The notes under the pieces are model-generated. The model saw nothing but the letters and a program-made list of their open reading frames with translations, was not told where the DNA came from and ran no database searches. This document shows, one piece after another, positions 46,905 through 58,919 of a DNA stretch of 64,000 nucleotides. Each line of letters starts with the position of its first letter. Positions within the stretch are counted from its first letter, which is position 1. The position numbers and the translations under genes are program-made. The stretch lies in contig OW028578.1 of assembly GCA_932294295.1 (NCBI GenBank), positions 34,155,185-34,219,184 on the forward strand, written 5' to 3'. Source of the stretch: Alitta virens (taxonomy: Eukaryota; Annelida; Polychaeta; Phyllodocida; Nereididae).

Positions 46905-47275
46905 ATTTATTCAAATATATTTAAAAACAGGATAACAACATTCAGACAAAGCTGTTTTTCAAGATGGTCCTGTCACAAAAAAAACATAAAACAAAGATCA
47001 TAATATAAGTATATATAAATATGTACATAAAAGATGTATAAAAATAAGAGCAAGTTATAAAATCATAAAGCACCACTTAGGATCAATTTTTTTAAGTTTG
47101 AATTGAAAGATATTTAAATTACTATCACATTTTAAATCTGCACGCAAAACGTTCCATAATCTACCAGCTGTGGATACAAAGTTTTTAGATGGCGACATAT
47201 TTTCAAATGGTATAAATAGTCAAAAGACCTTGTATTACGTAAAGCAATTTCACATTCCATTGTAATATTATATAT
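46905..47275 (-). mobile_element. LINE 3' end fragment
   Basis: The minus strand reads SKNFVSTAGRLWNVLRADLK, then NLNIFQFKLKKIDPKW and a stop. This STAGRLWNxLxxxLK...FKxKLK block is the usual C-terminus of LINE ORF2. Confidence 0.65.
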
Positions 47276-47579
47276 ATATAATTTTTATTGACGGAAGATG
47301 TCAGAAAAGACATATATGTCACAAGTACAAAAGAAATAAAAGCAATCCGAAAATAATCAAAAAAAGGGAATACAACAAAGACTATTCGTTTTTAGCTGTT
47401 TATCCACTCCTTATAAAAGCCAATCAGAATCTTTCATACATACAGCTTATATCATATACACAGTTATATTTTATATATATAATACATATTAACATGTTCA
47501 ACAAATAAATTATATAATGTGTCCGATATAACTATTTACAGAATGATTTTACTTTAAATGGCATCATCGCAGTTCATGT

Positions 47580-47830
47580 AGTTTTAAAGTTCAATATAAT
47601 ATTTATATATGACGGCGCAATTTTTGGAGACGGATGAAGACATTGTTTATATCGTTGTATGTAACAGCTTCCTTTGTGCTATTAAAGATTCCACTGGTAT
47701 TGATGATTTTAAGTCTAAGTGTAAAGCTTATTTTATTAATGTTTTTATTTGACTTTTGTTATTTAATTGTGATTTTACTATTGTTTTTGTCTTGTTATAT
47801 AAATTTTTCGTATTTGATTGTTGCTTAATA
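47580..47830 (+). mobile_element. Short LINE 3' relic
   Basis: The plus strand reads AIKDSTGIDDFKSKCKAYFI followed by a stop. It resembles the FKSKLKxYL end of LINE ORF2. Heavily decayed. Confidence 0.4.
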
Positions 47831-47932
47831 ACAGGGCCATATTGTAAAACATCGTATTTTCTAACTGTATATGTTTACTTTTTTTAAATATATTTTATAA
47901 ATATATAAATAAATCTGCTACAAAATTGTAGA

Positions 47933-48094
47933 GCAGGGCCTTAGCTCAGTGATATCGCAATAGGCTGCCAACCACTGGGTCCTGGGTTCAAATGCAGCCC
48001 ACATTGGAAGGTTGCTTCATCATTCGCCTCAATGCCTTGGCACCTGCCTGTCCTTATCAGCCATATCTGGTGCAAAAATATGGAATGTAAGCCC
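47933..48094 (+). repeat. SINE family 1, copy f (diverged)
   Basis: The A box (TTAGCTCAGTGATATCGCA) and B box (GGTTCAAATGC) are degraded. The body is recognisable (cacctgcctgtccttatcag). Confidence 0.75.
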
Positions 48095-48512
48095 CGTCTC
48101 AGCCACCTACCTTGCTTATCTGGCAAACTGCCTCCCAACAAAGGCTGTAAGTCAGATTACACTGCATTGGAAATTGCTTGGGGAGTGGGTCTGCCATCTG
48201 CTCACAGTAATGTGACATTCTGTGGCACGAAACTCGTGCTTTGCCTAGTAGACTGTCCAAAGAAATATATATTTATATTCTTAACAAACACAAATAGTGT
48301 ATCACATTCATATATCTGTAGTGTTCAAACTGTCAGTTGAAAAACTCAGTAAAATCCACTAAAATGCCATATTCTCCCATGATTTCTGCTATATTTATTA
48401 TTTACTGGCTTATCTAAGTTGTGAAATTAAGTCATAAGACCCTTAACATCATGTTTCTGGGAAATCCAGTGTGAAAAGTGCCCTGGACAATCAAATTAAA
48501 TTGATTTATTAG

Positions 48513-48541
48513 GCGCGACAAATTTTATGTTGCACCCTGCT
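48513..48541 (-). repeat. Orphan mariner-type terminal repeat
   Basis: gcgacaaattttatgttgca followed by ccctgcta resembles the right end of the element at 38919-39606. No partner end seen nearby. Confidence 0.35.
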
Positions 48542-49023
48542 AGAAAGACCCACGCAATGTGTTCTGTCTCAAGCACGTGCCTGCAAATGACAACAATATT
48601 TCAGACTACAATCTTGCTATAGAATTGACACAATTTTTCAGTGTACATTCTTTATAAAGTGGCGTATTATGGAAGAATCTTATGAACTACTGAAGTACTG
48701 GTGCCCAATTCCAACAAATTTTATATCTGATTATAATTATGTTAAAAAATAAAATAAAAACATTAAGGAAATAAATAAGAATACAACTGGAAAGATCAGA
48801 ACTTCCTTTGCACTGGTTAGACACCCCCAGGGTGGCTAACTTTATACACTGTAAAGAAATCATATGTTTGTTTAAAAGTCAATTTTCAAAATTTTGCTGT
48901 TAACCTGCTGCTACCTTTACCCCGATACAACAAAGGATTAGTACCGAATGAATTATTGAACAAATTTTAAAAAATAATTCTGAGTCTAATTGAAATATAG
49001 TGCCATAAACAATTCAATTTTTT

Positions 49024-49065
49024 GAAATTTGATAATTATTATATTGAAAATAATTATCAAATTTC
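49024..49065. repeat. Perfect 17-bp-arm hairpin
   Basis: GAAATTTGATAATTATT (49024-49040) and its exact reverse complement (49049-49065) around an 8-base loop. Confidence 0.85.
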
Positions 49066-49189
49066 ATTTGCACTTCATAAGTCTCTCTTGTTTTGTTATT
49101 ACTCCTTTTAATTTTCAGACCTAGAAGAGTATTGCCTAATGATTCAACAAACACAACTTTCTGACCATAATTAACAAAATATATTAAAC

Positions 49190-49366
49190 TATAAGATGTC
49201 AAATACACATTACAATGCACAATAAATACCGCGGCACAGCTTGGAGACACTTCGCTTCTGCCAATCATAATCTAGGGCACCAACCTATGCATCCAATAGG
49301 ATTGCAGAATTCTGCTGCAGCCACCTAATGGAATATCTAGAAGCTTCCTGGAAAATCCGCTATTGA
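49190..49366 (+). repeat. Dispersed repeat shared with the cyclase intron 5 duplication
   Basis: agatgtcaaatacacattac through ttgcagaattctgctgcagc to ggaaaatccgctattgacc aligns in order with 19868-20040 and 21150-21322. It is clearly diverged. Confidence 0.7.
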
Positions 49367-49619
49367 CCAAATAATGCCCTCTTTTTTATATGTTATCTGG
49401 GTTTTCAAACTGTGTTAGTAACAAAAATGCATATTGGCACATGAAAAAATGTAACAGCAGCAATATGGATTAACTGAGGAAGTGATTATTCCCTTCCTCA
49501 TCTGATAAAGTGTAAAACAAGACGTCACGTGTACAAAAATGGAATATGAGTTCTTTGTGATTTCCAGCATATATTTATATAAGCTAATACGTTCCAATAC
49601 AGTGTAATCTGCAAAGGGT

Positions 49620-49742
49620 AGTTAGATAGATAGATGGATGGATGGATGGATGGATAGATAGATAGACAGCTAGACATCTAGACAGACAGACAGACATATA
49701 GATAGATAGATAGATAGATATATATATATATAGATAGATATT
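49620..49742 (-). repeat. (GATA/GATG/GACA)n microsatellite
   Basis: Tetranucleotide run with phase changes. No gene. Confidence 0.9.
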
Positions 49743-50555
49743 TGGGATCTCATGTTGGGTAGTATTAAAAAATATCATATCTTGCCACATGCATTCAAGA
49801 ATTACAGTTGTCATATTTATGAATATTATTTCTGGTTTTATCTTAGATTGATTAAATAGTTTGTTAGGACTTGCCCTGGAAAAATCTGATTTGATATTTT
49901 AGGGCTTGCTCAAGAAGACAAAATTCAATGGATTGGGAGACACGTATTTGTAAACATGTTTCTGACCATCTTGCCATATCAGTGGTTGACTGTATGAACA
50001 CATCACAAGGTCACTCCTATGCTGACAAAACGCACTTTTCTAGAGAAAAATGAGAAAAGATTATTCGTCTTACTATAATTTGATATGAAGCAGTGTGGAA
50101 TAGTGAAAAGAGAATGTCAAAATGAGATATAAAACTACTGGGTGGCAATTTCAGAATTCCGCATCTTTTATGATTAGTTTTTGTCATATGAGGATTACAC
50201 AACATCATTTACAACCAGAATGCAACCTGCAAATTGCCCCCAAAATTTTGGAAATAAACACCTTTGAATGACATTTAATAGGTTTGCCATTTCTAAGCTC
50301 TGTGGGCTAAATTCCATCACGATATTCCATAATTATGATAATTCATAAATTGCATTAGAACAACAGAATCTGGAAAACTAATGTCAAGTGCAATTGTTGC
50401 TATGTGAGTTGCCACTTTTGTTGATACTTAATCAGTCAACCGTGACAATGTTTGGGTTTGATAAGACAAAACAAAGAGCAAGGCAGTTATCAATGTTTTA
50501 TACATGTCCCTCTGAAGATGACAAACAATTAGTACAAAAAAAAAAAAAAGTGTGA
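49743..50555. other. No gene seen
   Basis: No coding or repeats recognised apart from an A-run at 50537-50550. Confidence 0.45.
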
Positions 50556-50800
50556 CATCTATCTATCTATCTATCTATCTATCAATCAATCTATCTATCT
50601 ATCTATCTATCTATCAATCAATCTATCTATCTATCTATATGTGTCTATCGCAAACCTGTGATTTATAGTTGTATATTTATTCAAAACATACATAAAAGCA
50701 CAGGTTTGCAAAGGACACAGATAGATAGATAGTTAGATAAATAGATAGATAGATAAATAGGTAGGTAGGTAGGTAGGTAGGTAGAAAGATAGATAGAGTT
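50556..50800. repeat. Inverted microsatellite pair around a palindrome
   Basis: (ATCT)n at 50556-50650 and (AGAT/AGGT)n at 50718-50800 flank inverted arms gcaaacctgtg and cacaggtttgc, giving a mirror-like structure of about 245 bp. Confidence 0.8.
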
Positions 50801-52639
50801 AAGGGTAAACTGAAGAATTAGTTTTATTAATATTTTCATCTTTTTTTTATCAGTCGGTTTATACTAGTAGTTTTCTAAGCAACAATTCGTGTAGAGCTTT
50901 ATATTTTTTATTTTTTTATTTATTTTGTATTCTTTGCCATTTTTTTCGGGCGTTTGTAAAACGTGGAACGGAATGGAATGGAGAAACGCGGAACAGGTAA
51001 AAAGCAGAATTTTATTTAGATAAACACAATGTAGCTCATCCCCCACTTTACAATGGAGCCTATGTCCTGGGACTGTGTCCAATCTATGTGGTTAACCCTG
51101 AATCACTTCAAAAACACTTCTATGAGATTTCGAGACTTTTGGTGGGTGGTGAAACCTCTGAGTCACAAAATCGTAGATTTTTCATTACATATTAGGAAAA
51201 TACAAACTTGTGAGGAGGGGGGGGGGGGAGGGTTCGTATAACGCCACTGTGGAGTAGGCCTAATACAACGTTTTTTGAGGGGGGCGGGGGTGATGTTCAA
51301 ATGATGTGGTCAGTCACATGCCATTTTGGGGTTAAGACATGACGTCCTGCGTTTTATCATTCCATTCTGTGCCGCGTCTTACAGATGCCCATTTTTTTCT
51401 TGTCTGGTGTCTTTTATCTTGTTCTCTTCCATGCAGATCTGGGGACTATTTTTTTTCCTGATCATTGCCTTGCACTTTGTTTTGTCTTATCAGAGTTGTC
51501 AAAAATGTTTGAGTGCCTTCAAAATACAATTCGTCTGGAAAGTGATATACACTACCCGTTATATCTGGTGCGTCTACCAGTAATTCCCATTTACTGATAC
51601 CATGAACATGGTATATGCATTCTAATCAAAATCATATTAAATAGATCTCCTATCATAATCATTAATTATATATTAAAAAGTCTGAAACTATCACACCTAG
51701 TTAAAATATTAATTAAAAACAGCCGAAACTACTGCAGATGTTTTCTGGTCATTATGAGCTATAACTAAACACTAAAAGACTGAAAATGACAGTCTTTCAA
51801 CCTTTTAGTATGTCTCATTCAAAATGACTGAGTCATTTATTAATTAGACATCCAGTGTGTGGAATAATTAGAACAAAAGTAGTCTAAAGAAATATTGAAG
51901 TTCAGATGGAAATACGATTATTCACCGCTGGGAAAATATTCATCATTCGGATAATTATCTTTAAATTATTTACCTTCAAAATTAACTGACAAGGCAACAT
52001 TTGGAAACATTTGCAATTTGAAAAGTTTAAGTTTTTAAGGTTAAAGCCTCCTAGCTAGGGGATCAAAGTATCCTGGGATAATCTAGAGTTCAACCCTCCG
52101 GATGTTACAGAATAATATTATTTAAGATTCGTCAAATTTCATTGTAAAGGGTCTCCAATATCCTGGCATAATTTGGATCTGTCAGTTGGAGAACTTCATG
52201 GAACCAGCCCTGAAGCTGAAGTAAGGGGAGAAGGCTCCTTTGAACGCAAAATAATCACCATATTTTCCAAATCTCCATCACATTGAACCGGTAGAAAATG
52301 GCCAGAAAATTCAATGATAATATAAAGAGAAAAAAGGAAAATAACAGAAGGTTCGGAGAAATGTTGACTGCATATATTCAAAGAAAGGCAGGAAAACAGG
52401 ACAAAGAGAGCCAGACAGAAAAGCAAAATTGTCCTATCGACTTGCACAATGGTGGAATAAATGGAAATTCAATTAGACAAAGAAAAATATCAGAGGATTT
52501 TGTGTAAAATACTCAATGGCTGTTTGTCATGTTTATCTATTATCTTTCATCTATTCATTTATTCATAACCCCTTGTTCAGATGACATGCAGGATTATCAT
52601 GAAACATTCCCTCAATGTTGATCATCTGAATGTTTCCAC
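50801..52639. other. No gene supported
   Basis: Contains G-runs at 51219-51229 and 51282-51290. An A-rich frame at 52298-52507 lacks family motifs and splice context. Confidence 0.4.
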
Positions 52640-52845
52640 TGTCTATCTGTGTATCTGTGTATCTATCTATCTATCTATCTATCTATCTACCTATGTATCT
52701 ATGTATCTTTCTATCTATCTGTCTATCTATCTATCTACCTATCTATGTATCTATGTATCTTTCTATCTATCTGTCTATCTATCTATCCATCTATCTACCT
52801 ATCTATCTACATATCTACATATCTATCTAACTATCTATCTATCTT
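52640..52845 (+). repeat. (TATC)n microsatellite
   Basis: About 200 bp of interrupted TATC with TGTA variants, including a near-repeat block (ctacctatgtatctatgtat twice). A 35-codon open frame follows at 52846-52950 but has no family. Confidence 0.9.
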
Positions 52846-53286
52846 CCTTTGAAGCTGAGCAAAACGTGGGATTTACTTCATCTTCTTCAGCAATTGCCAC
52901 CTTGCCTCAGAGCTCACTCGTGGGGCTTCAGCACGTATTCCGGTCTTAGATTCTGGAGACAGGCTGCTCCATGTTCTAATGAATTAATGGGCGAATAAGA
53001 GCGGAGGGGATGAATGTTTCTGACAGGGTTTTCAGGAAAGATCAAGTCAGGAAATAGAAAAGAATCTAGTTTCCTTTAGATCCTCCTTGATCTTGCCCTG
53101 AGTGCCTAATGCCTGGAACAAAGATCAACAAGACTGAACTCACAATTTCCTGTTATTCCAATATGAAAGGAGATGGCCATGCTCTGAATGACCTGTGGTG
53201 CTGCTAGTGCATACCGTTTGGTACCAGAATTATCTTTAGACTCCTAAACTCAAGGAGTAATTGCAACAGATTGCCTCCCCGGAGAA

Positions 53287-53592
53287 CATGCCCCATCGGC
53301 TAGACATCGGCCAGACGACCTCAGCCAGACGACATCGGCCAGGCGACATCGGCCGGGCAACATCCGCCAGATGACATCGGCCAGACGACATCGACAAAGT
53401 GACATCAGCCAGACGACATCGACCAAGTGACATCGGCAAGAAGACATCGACCAGATGCCATCAGCCAGACGACATCGGCCGGAAGACATCGGCCAGACAA
53501 TATCGGCCAAACAACATCGGCTACATGATGGCTTTGAGCCTTTGACGGCCAACATTGGAGCTGTGTTTACCCGATTAGGCATGCTATCTGGT
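53287..53592 (-). repeat. MITE E7 with internal minisatellite
   Basis: About 16 imperfect copies of a 12-15-bp unit like cagacgacatcggc fill 53293-53525. The right end (aggcatgctatctggtt) is that of family E. It appears to be an expanded E element. Confidence 0.75.
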
Positions 53593-55140
53593 TGAGACCT
53601 GTGACGAGGGAGTACAATAACCCAATATAATATTCATGAAGGGGTGTCAAATAGTTACTTCAGCAAACAAAATTAGTATGAAATCCCATCGGTTCAGCGG
53701 CTGATTGAAGTGTACAGGCTTTTTTGTCCTCAAAAGTCAGTTGCAAGAATTGAACGCAGGATCCTCATGAGAGGAGTTATTAAACATCTTGCTTTTTATT
53801 TCCATCCTATTTGCAAACTGTCTATGTCTGATGGATTATTAATTAATTTGTTGGTTAACCAATGAAAAAATGGCAACATCGTTATATGGTGCCAAACTGG
53901 GCTAATTGGGGCTATAACGCTGGGCCAATTTTGAGTCAACATTAGCAATGGAGGCCCAACAGTGAGCCAACATGACATGCTAACTGTGTCTACATTTCAA
54001 TTACTTGTTCACTTTTGCTTTGTAATAAACCATAAAAGATAAGATAAGATACAGCTTTATTTAACGTCAAAGATGTGACACAAGGTTACAAAAATATTTT
54101 ATTTGGCATAATCCCCAGTCAGATGACATCTAAGACATTTTCCCAGTCTTTACTATCCCACTTTATATTCGTAGTAACATTTTATATATTATCCTTATGC
54201 CAATATTGTGATATAAATAATAATAATAATAACCTAAAAAAACAGCACTGTGATGTTGCCTTATAGTTTAAATTGACTGGTTTCTTCTTTTCCTCAAATT
54301 AAATAAATTATGATTTTGGTTGTTGTTGCGTTACATTTTAATATAACCTAGAATTTAATTTATATTCATTTGTCTTTGTGGAGACACACAAACAGATACC
54401 ATATATGGTATTGAAATGTGACAGGGGTCACGTTTATTGTTTTTAATCAAAACACAAGTTACAATGAAAATTGTTGTCAGTAGTAGGCTGAAAGTCCATG
54501 TAAACATTTATAGTATCATGTGAAACACCTACATTAGAAATATATAATAAAATGAGTGTGGCAGCATTTAAAAAATAGCCAAAAGCTGAGCACGGTCAGT
54601 GGCTGCCACAGGGAAGGACTACAACCTGCTCCAAACAGCACCTGGGCTGACCTGGTTGGTTAGGTTAATACTGATACCATTGATACAAATGAAGTATAAG
54701 AAATCATGTGATATAAACTACTTTGTAATACAACAAAAGAAAATCAGCTAGTAACAGCTACTGGGCTGTTCTGGAGAGAGAAATATCACTTGTTTTTTTT
54801 GTTTTTTGTTTCTTTCCCTGGGCTTCGCATACTATTATTTTATTTTTCATCTTGATATGAAAGTGATGGTGAACTCTCTTGTTGGTCAAAATTACATTAA
54901 AATAAAGGGCTTTTTTTCACAATTGTATATTATTTGTCTTTTTAACTACAACTACTCTGGCTTCCATCTTTTTGAAATAAAGGTGGTTTTGGCCATTCAT
55001 ATATGTGCAGGTGGACCATAAGAAGCAAGAAAATAAATATGAGCTCATGTTCTTGCATAGATTCCACACAGCCCTGCAAAAAAAAATAAATCTTGTTTTC
55101 CCATTTTTTGCCTTGTCTCAGAGCATTACAGCTTGTATTG
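53593..55140. other. No gene seen
   Basis: A diverged E-like stretch at about 53875-53980. The rest is AT-rich without coding support. Confidence 0.4.
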
Positions 55141-55146
55141 GTTGAG

Positions 55147-55186
55147 ATGGGTCATGTGATCACTTGTCATGTGACTTCTATAAATA
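55147..55186 (+). promoter_or_regulatory. Possible core promoter: double M-box and TATA
   Basis: TCATGTGATCAC and TCATGTGAC (55152-55174) are followed 5 bp later by TATAAATA at 55179-55186. The spacing fits an upstream element and a TATA box for transcription to the right. No confirmed transcript start. Confidence 0.3.
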
Positions 55187-55481
55187 GATGTATTTGCTGT
55201 CTCCAAGACAAATGATTTTTGTTTGCAAAAATTGTGTTTTTTATTATTATTTTTTATTTTTTGGACATATAGGTCTTTTTTTGATCTCACAATGTATTCA
55301 TTCATTCATTCTTTCAGAGGTGATACAATAAAACAAACAACATAAGCTATGAAGCTTCTAGCCGACAAGAAATAAGCCACAGGTAAACAATATTCAGTCC
55401 TTATTAAGCCTTGTAAGACCCTGCCTCTTATTTTCCTTCAACCCTAATGCAGCGTGATCCTTCATGAGCTTTATGTCCTTC

Positions 55482-55641
55482 AGTTAATCAAGCTTCACTT
55501 CATCTTGATAAGGGTCGCCGTATCACAAGTGATGGACCAAAGGAGACTGGCAGCTGCAGCTGATACCCATCTCAAAGCTTTGAGGGAAACTGATATCCAA
55601 CTTGGAAACCAACACTCAGATAGTTCACCAAGCAGAATCAG
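55482..55641 (+). other. Possible exon, unidentified
   Basis: After an acceptor-like ttatgtccttcag the frame reads MDQRRLAAAADTHLKALRET and continues to DSSPSRI, where a SINE begins. Composition is protein-like, but there is no family and no clear donor. Confidence 0.25.
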
Positions 55642-55813
55642 AGTGGGGGCCTAGCTCAGTGGTAGTATGATGGGCTTCCAACTACTGGTTTTCGGGTTCA
55701 ATTCCCGGTCGAGCCAAAGTTGGATGGCTGTTTCGTCCATCATCTCATTGCCATGGTCCCTGCCTGTCCTTATTAGCCCATCAGGTGCAGAAATACAGGA
55801 CAAAAAGCCCTAA
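55642..55813 (+). repeat. SINE family 1, copy g
   Basis: Complete copy with A box TAGCTCAGTGGTAGTATGA, B box GGTTCAATTCC, body, and a tail ending in (CTAA)n. Confidence 0.85.
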
Positions 55814-56305
55814 CTAACTAACTAATGAACTATATATATTATGCTTTTAATTAAGCCTGACAGTGACTGTCCTCAAAACCAACTACCCAGAGAGCTCATC
55901 TTATCAAACCAATGCATTATAAAACCAATGATGGATACTTCCGGATGTATATTGTGAGATCAGAGAACTTTACCTTGCTTGGGTAATTTTGTAAGTCAGT
56001 TTAAGGACAATAAAGTAATTTAAAGACTGGCTTTAAGCAAAAGAGCCTCTAGACATGGTTGAGTAGGAATTCAAGCACACTTGCAAAGTGAACCAGACTA
56101 CGTTTCACTGCATTTGGCTGTAAGACCACTATATTCCGGGGCCGCGGGTGATCTTATTATTGACGTAAAATTTAGCGTCACTTCCTCTTGACATTTATGC
56201 AGTTACACCCTAAAGGCCAATTTCCTCTGCAGTTCTGCCCACATTTTCCCCACAATATCACGAAATATTGCATTACAATGCCATGTATGCATGGGTAGTA
56301 AGTTT

Positions 56306-56560
56306 TATAGGAATATGTAGTCTAGTGGTAGAGTGCCCGACTTCTAGTCCCAAGGGACCGGGTTGAAGCCTCGCTCACTGACTCCTGTTTGTGGCCTTTA
56401 GCAAGCCATCTACTCCTCATTGCTACTGCCCACCCAGGGATTGGGTACCTGACTTTTCAGATACAGGAAAGCTTAAGAATGATGTTCAAGCCATGGCGCC
56501 GTACTCCCCAAGAGAACTGAGTTTGAGGCTAGGGGAGCTGCTTATTGGGTTCAGTGACTC
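56306..56560 (+). repeat. tRNA-derived SINE family 3
   Basis: tRNA-like head TAGTCTAGTGGTAGAGTGCC and a B box GGTTGAAGCC, followed by a distinct body (ctactcctcattgctactgc, acccagggattgggtacctg). Only copy in the window. Confidence 0.6.
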
Positions 56561-57537
56561 TTAAAAATAGTGCAATATCCATTATTAACATCCAACCTTT
56601 TGGGCTACAATAAAAGGACATTTAAAAAAAATGCAAGGTCAATTTTTTTACACCAACAAATAGGTTTCTTGTTCAGCGAATGCAATGACAATGAGTTTTT
56701 ATTGTCTCCTTAAATAACATATAACAGTAATTACATATTATACAAATTAATAATTTTTTTCTTAGAGTGGAGCAAGGAGACTCCCTCTAAGGCAATAAGT
56801 TTGCCAGTGTCGAGAGAGCCACCTTGTGAAAAAAAAAGATTATACATATATTTACTACTACTAATTCATTAGTTCATATTTTAATGCATTGAAATATTAA
56901 TAAATTATCGATATGAAGGCATGCAGTGTTAGGTCATGTCATACCCTGGTTTTTCAGTCCATTTCCTAACCAAGGGCTAATCTATAATAACCCATATGTA
57001 AATCCCGTTTATGACATCAACAGATGTGTGGTTCTTTCCTACACCTACGGTTGGAAACTTGGAATTGTAGCCCGGAGCCAGCATAGCTAAATTGAGACAA
57101 TAATTCTCGTAAGGTAGGACACCACTACTCTCTAAACAGAGGGCGCTTTGAGCAAAGACAATTTAGAAAGTAATGGCAGTTTGACTGTGATGTTTACATC
57201 AGCATATTTATAATGTATGCAAATGAGCAACAGGAAGGTCCGGACAGTGGACATCACGATAAACAAAATCTGATCCCTAAGTAGATTTTATTACAAGTCT
57301 ATGGAATTATAAAAAATTTAAAAAAAACTGTTTTAACTGTACCCACGTGATTGCTAACGTCATAATTGTTTAAATAAAATCTATTTGGTACATTTATGGA
57401 AAATCATAAAATCGGACTGTACTATAAAATTGTATGTCTAACTGTCTTGTATGTCTGTATATCGTGACTTTAACAAACTGAATAAACTTAAATGTTTGCA
57501 CTAATTGCTGATATCTTCCTTTACTCCTAGGTAATTG
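56561..57537. other. No gene seen
   Basis: No coding frame supported. Contains a short gagggcgctttgag stretch and AT-rich sequence. Confidence 0.4.
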
Positions 57538-57603
57538 TGTCACTATCAGATTCTACAGGTATTCCCTGGAGTAACAGAGCTGTTCTATCTTAGTCAGGAC
57601 TTA

Positions 57604-58769
57604 TGGCTGTGTACTACGTCATCATTGTGTGGGTGAGTTCGATGACCAAATTTAACTTCAGGGACCCCTGGTGGGGTTTCCCCTTGTGAATTTGTGATGG
57701 GGTCCTGATTGGAATTACAAGCATAGATCTGGTATCTCATGGCAGGCTGAGGGTTACAAGTGCATGTTTTTTTTGGTTTTTTTTAATCAACCATGACAAT
57801 GCTGCCTTATCATTATATGTGGATAGTACCTGCCTATCTGTGAGTGTAGTTTTTGCAAATTTGTGAAATATGTAGCCAGCAAATCAAAATTATATCATGT
57901 CATTTTAAGTTATAATAAATTCCCCGCTTGCTACCTTGGCCATGCCATGACCAATCACACCCGATACTAGTCTCTTTTTACAGCTGATTGCGTTGAATTG
58001 TAGTCAACTGGCCGCCAGTCCAATTCCAAGTGTGGTAGCCACGTCACAGTTTTGCACGCATAAGTGCCTCTCTAATAGGTTAAACTATCTTAATCTGCTG
58101 CTTTAAATGAGCTGGTGGATTGCTAGTCAATTATCATTTCATAAAACTGCAAAGTTACACATTTTACAATTAGTCATGATGGATAAGATTTTAAAACACA
58201 GTGACCTGAATTGATTTGCAATGTTTGAATTGTGCTACCCAAGCGTTCACTGGTCATAACACAAATAACTGACTGGCTGTAATTGAGACCACAGAAATTA
58301 CGTTAATTTATATATGTAGGCTTTATTGGGAACCACTCAAGCATGGAAAATTGTGACATCACTAGGGGACTTTGTCAAGTGGCTGGCTACACTTCATTGC
58401 GATCCACTATACGAGAATTTCTGTCCACGTGTGGAATAGGGCAAGTTCAACATGGCCAGTTTGGTCACGCGCATGGCGAGACAACTCTTCTTGCACGCCA
58501 ATTCAATGGTATTTGACAAAAAGGGAAGTGACTTTGGCATTTGTGATCCTTAATCTTAAATAATAGGTAGACACGAAGTACACAAAAATATCTCAGATAT
58601 GTCTGATGCGCTTAGCTCCATAATAATTGAAGCTTACATCTTAAGACAGAAACAACAGGAACAAACTCTTTCAGCTGAGGATGAGTGCTCTATACAAGCC
58701 ATAATGGACTTGAAAGACAATTTAATTGATGACTTTTTTGATTTTAGTAAAAAAAAATGGACTTCTTAA
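57604..58769 (+). CDS. Candidate small gene of unknown function, frame uncertain
   Basis: Three exon-like pieces: 57538-57632 (acceptor ctttactcctag, donor TGG/GTGAGT), about 58321-58508 (acceptor atatatgtag, donor AATG/GTATTT) and 58597-58769 (acceptor aaatatctcag, stop TAA). The last two join in phase 1 to give CDITRGLCQVAGYTSLRSTI, later FGHAHGETTLLARQFN, then DMSDALSSIIIEAYILRQKQ and a C-terminus ending FDFSKKKWTS. A rival reading starts at ATG 57604, MAVYYVIIVW joined to ALLGTTQA, which looks like a signal peptide but stops at 58438. The two readings use different frames of the middle exon, so at most one is right. No family recognised. Confidence 0.3.
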
Positions 58770-58919
58770 TTTTCTTAGTACAAAATAATTTCTGCATTTA
58801 TGTTTAAATAATTTTTGATTGCATTTTATTCTTGGAATTGCTATGCCACAATGTGTGCATGAAGTAAATACCTATATATATAAAACTGACCAACATTTTT
58901 TTTATTTCTTTTACGAACT

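Noticed and set aside
49584..50800. CRISPR-like regular repeats
   Set aside because: Simple tetranucleotide arrays without unique spacers, in an animal genome.
52298..52507. A-rich 69-codon frame (MARKFNDNIKRKKENNRR)
   Set aside because: Composition-driven Lys/Asn-rich frame without family, splice or conservation evidence.
53236..53582. Frames of CRCRLADV-type repeats on the minus strand
   Set aside because: Translation of the minisatellite in MITE E7.
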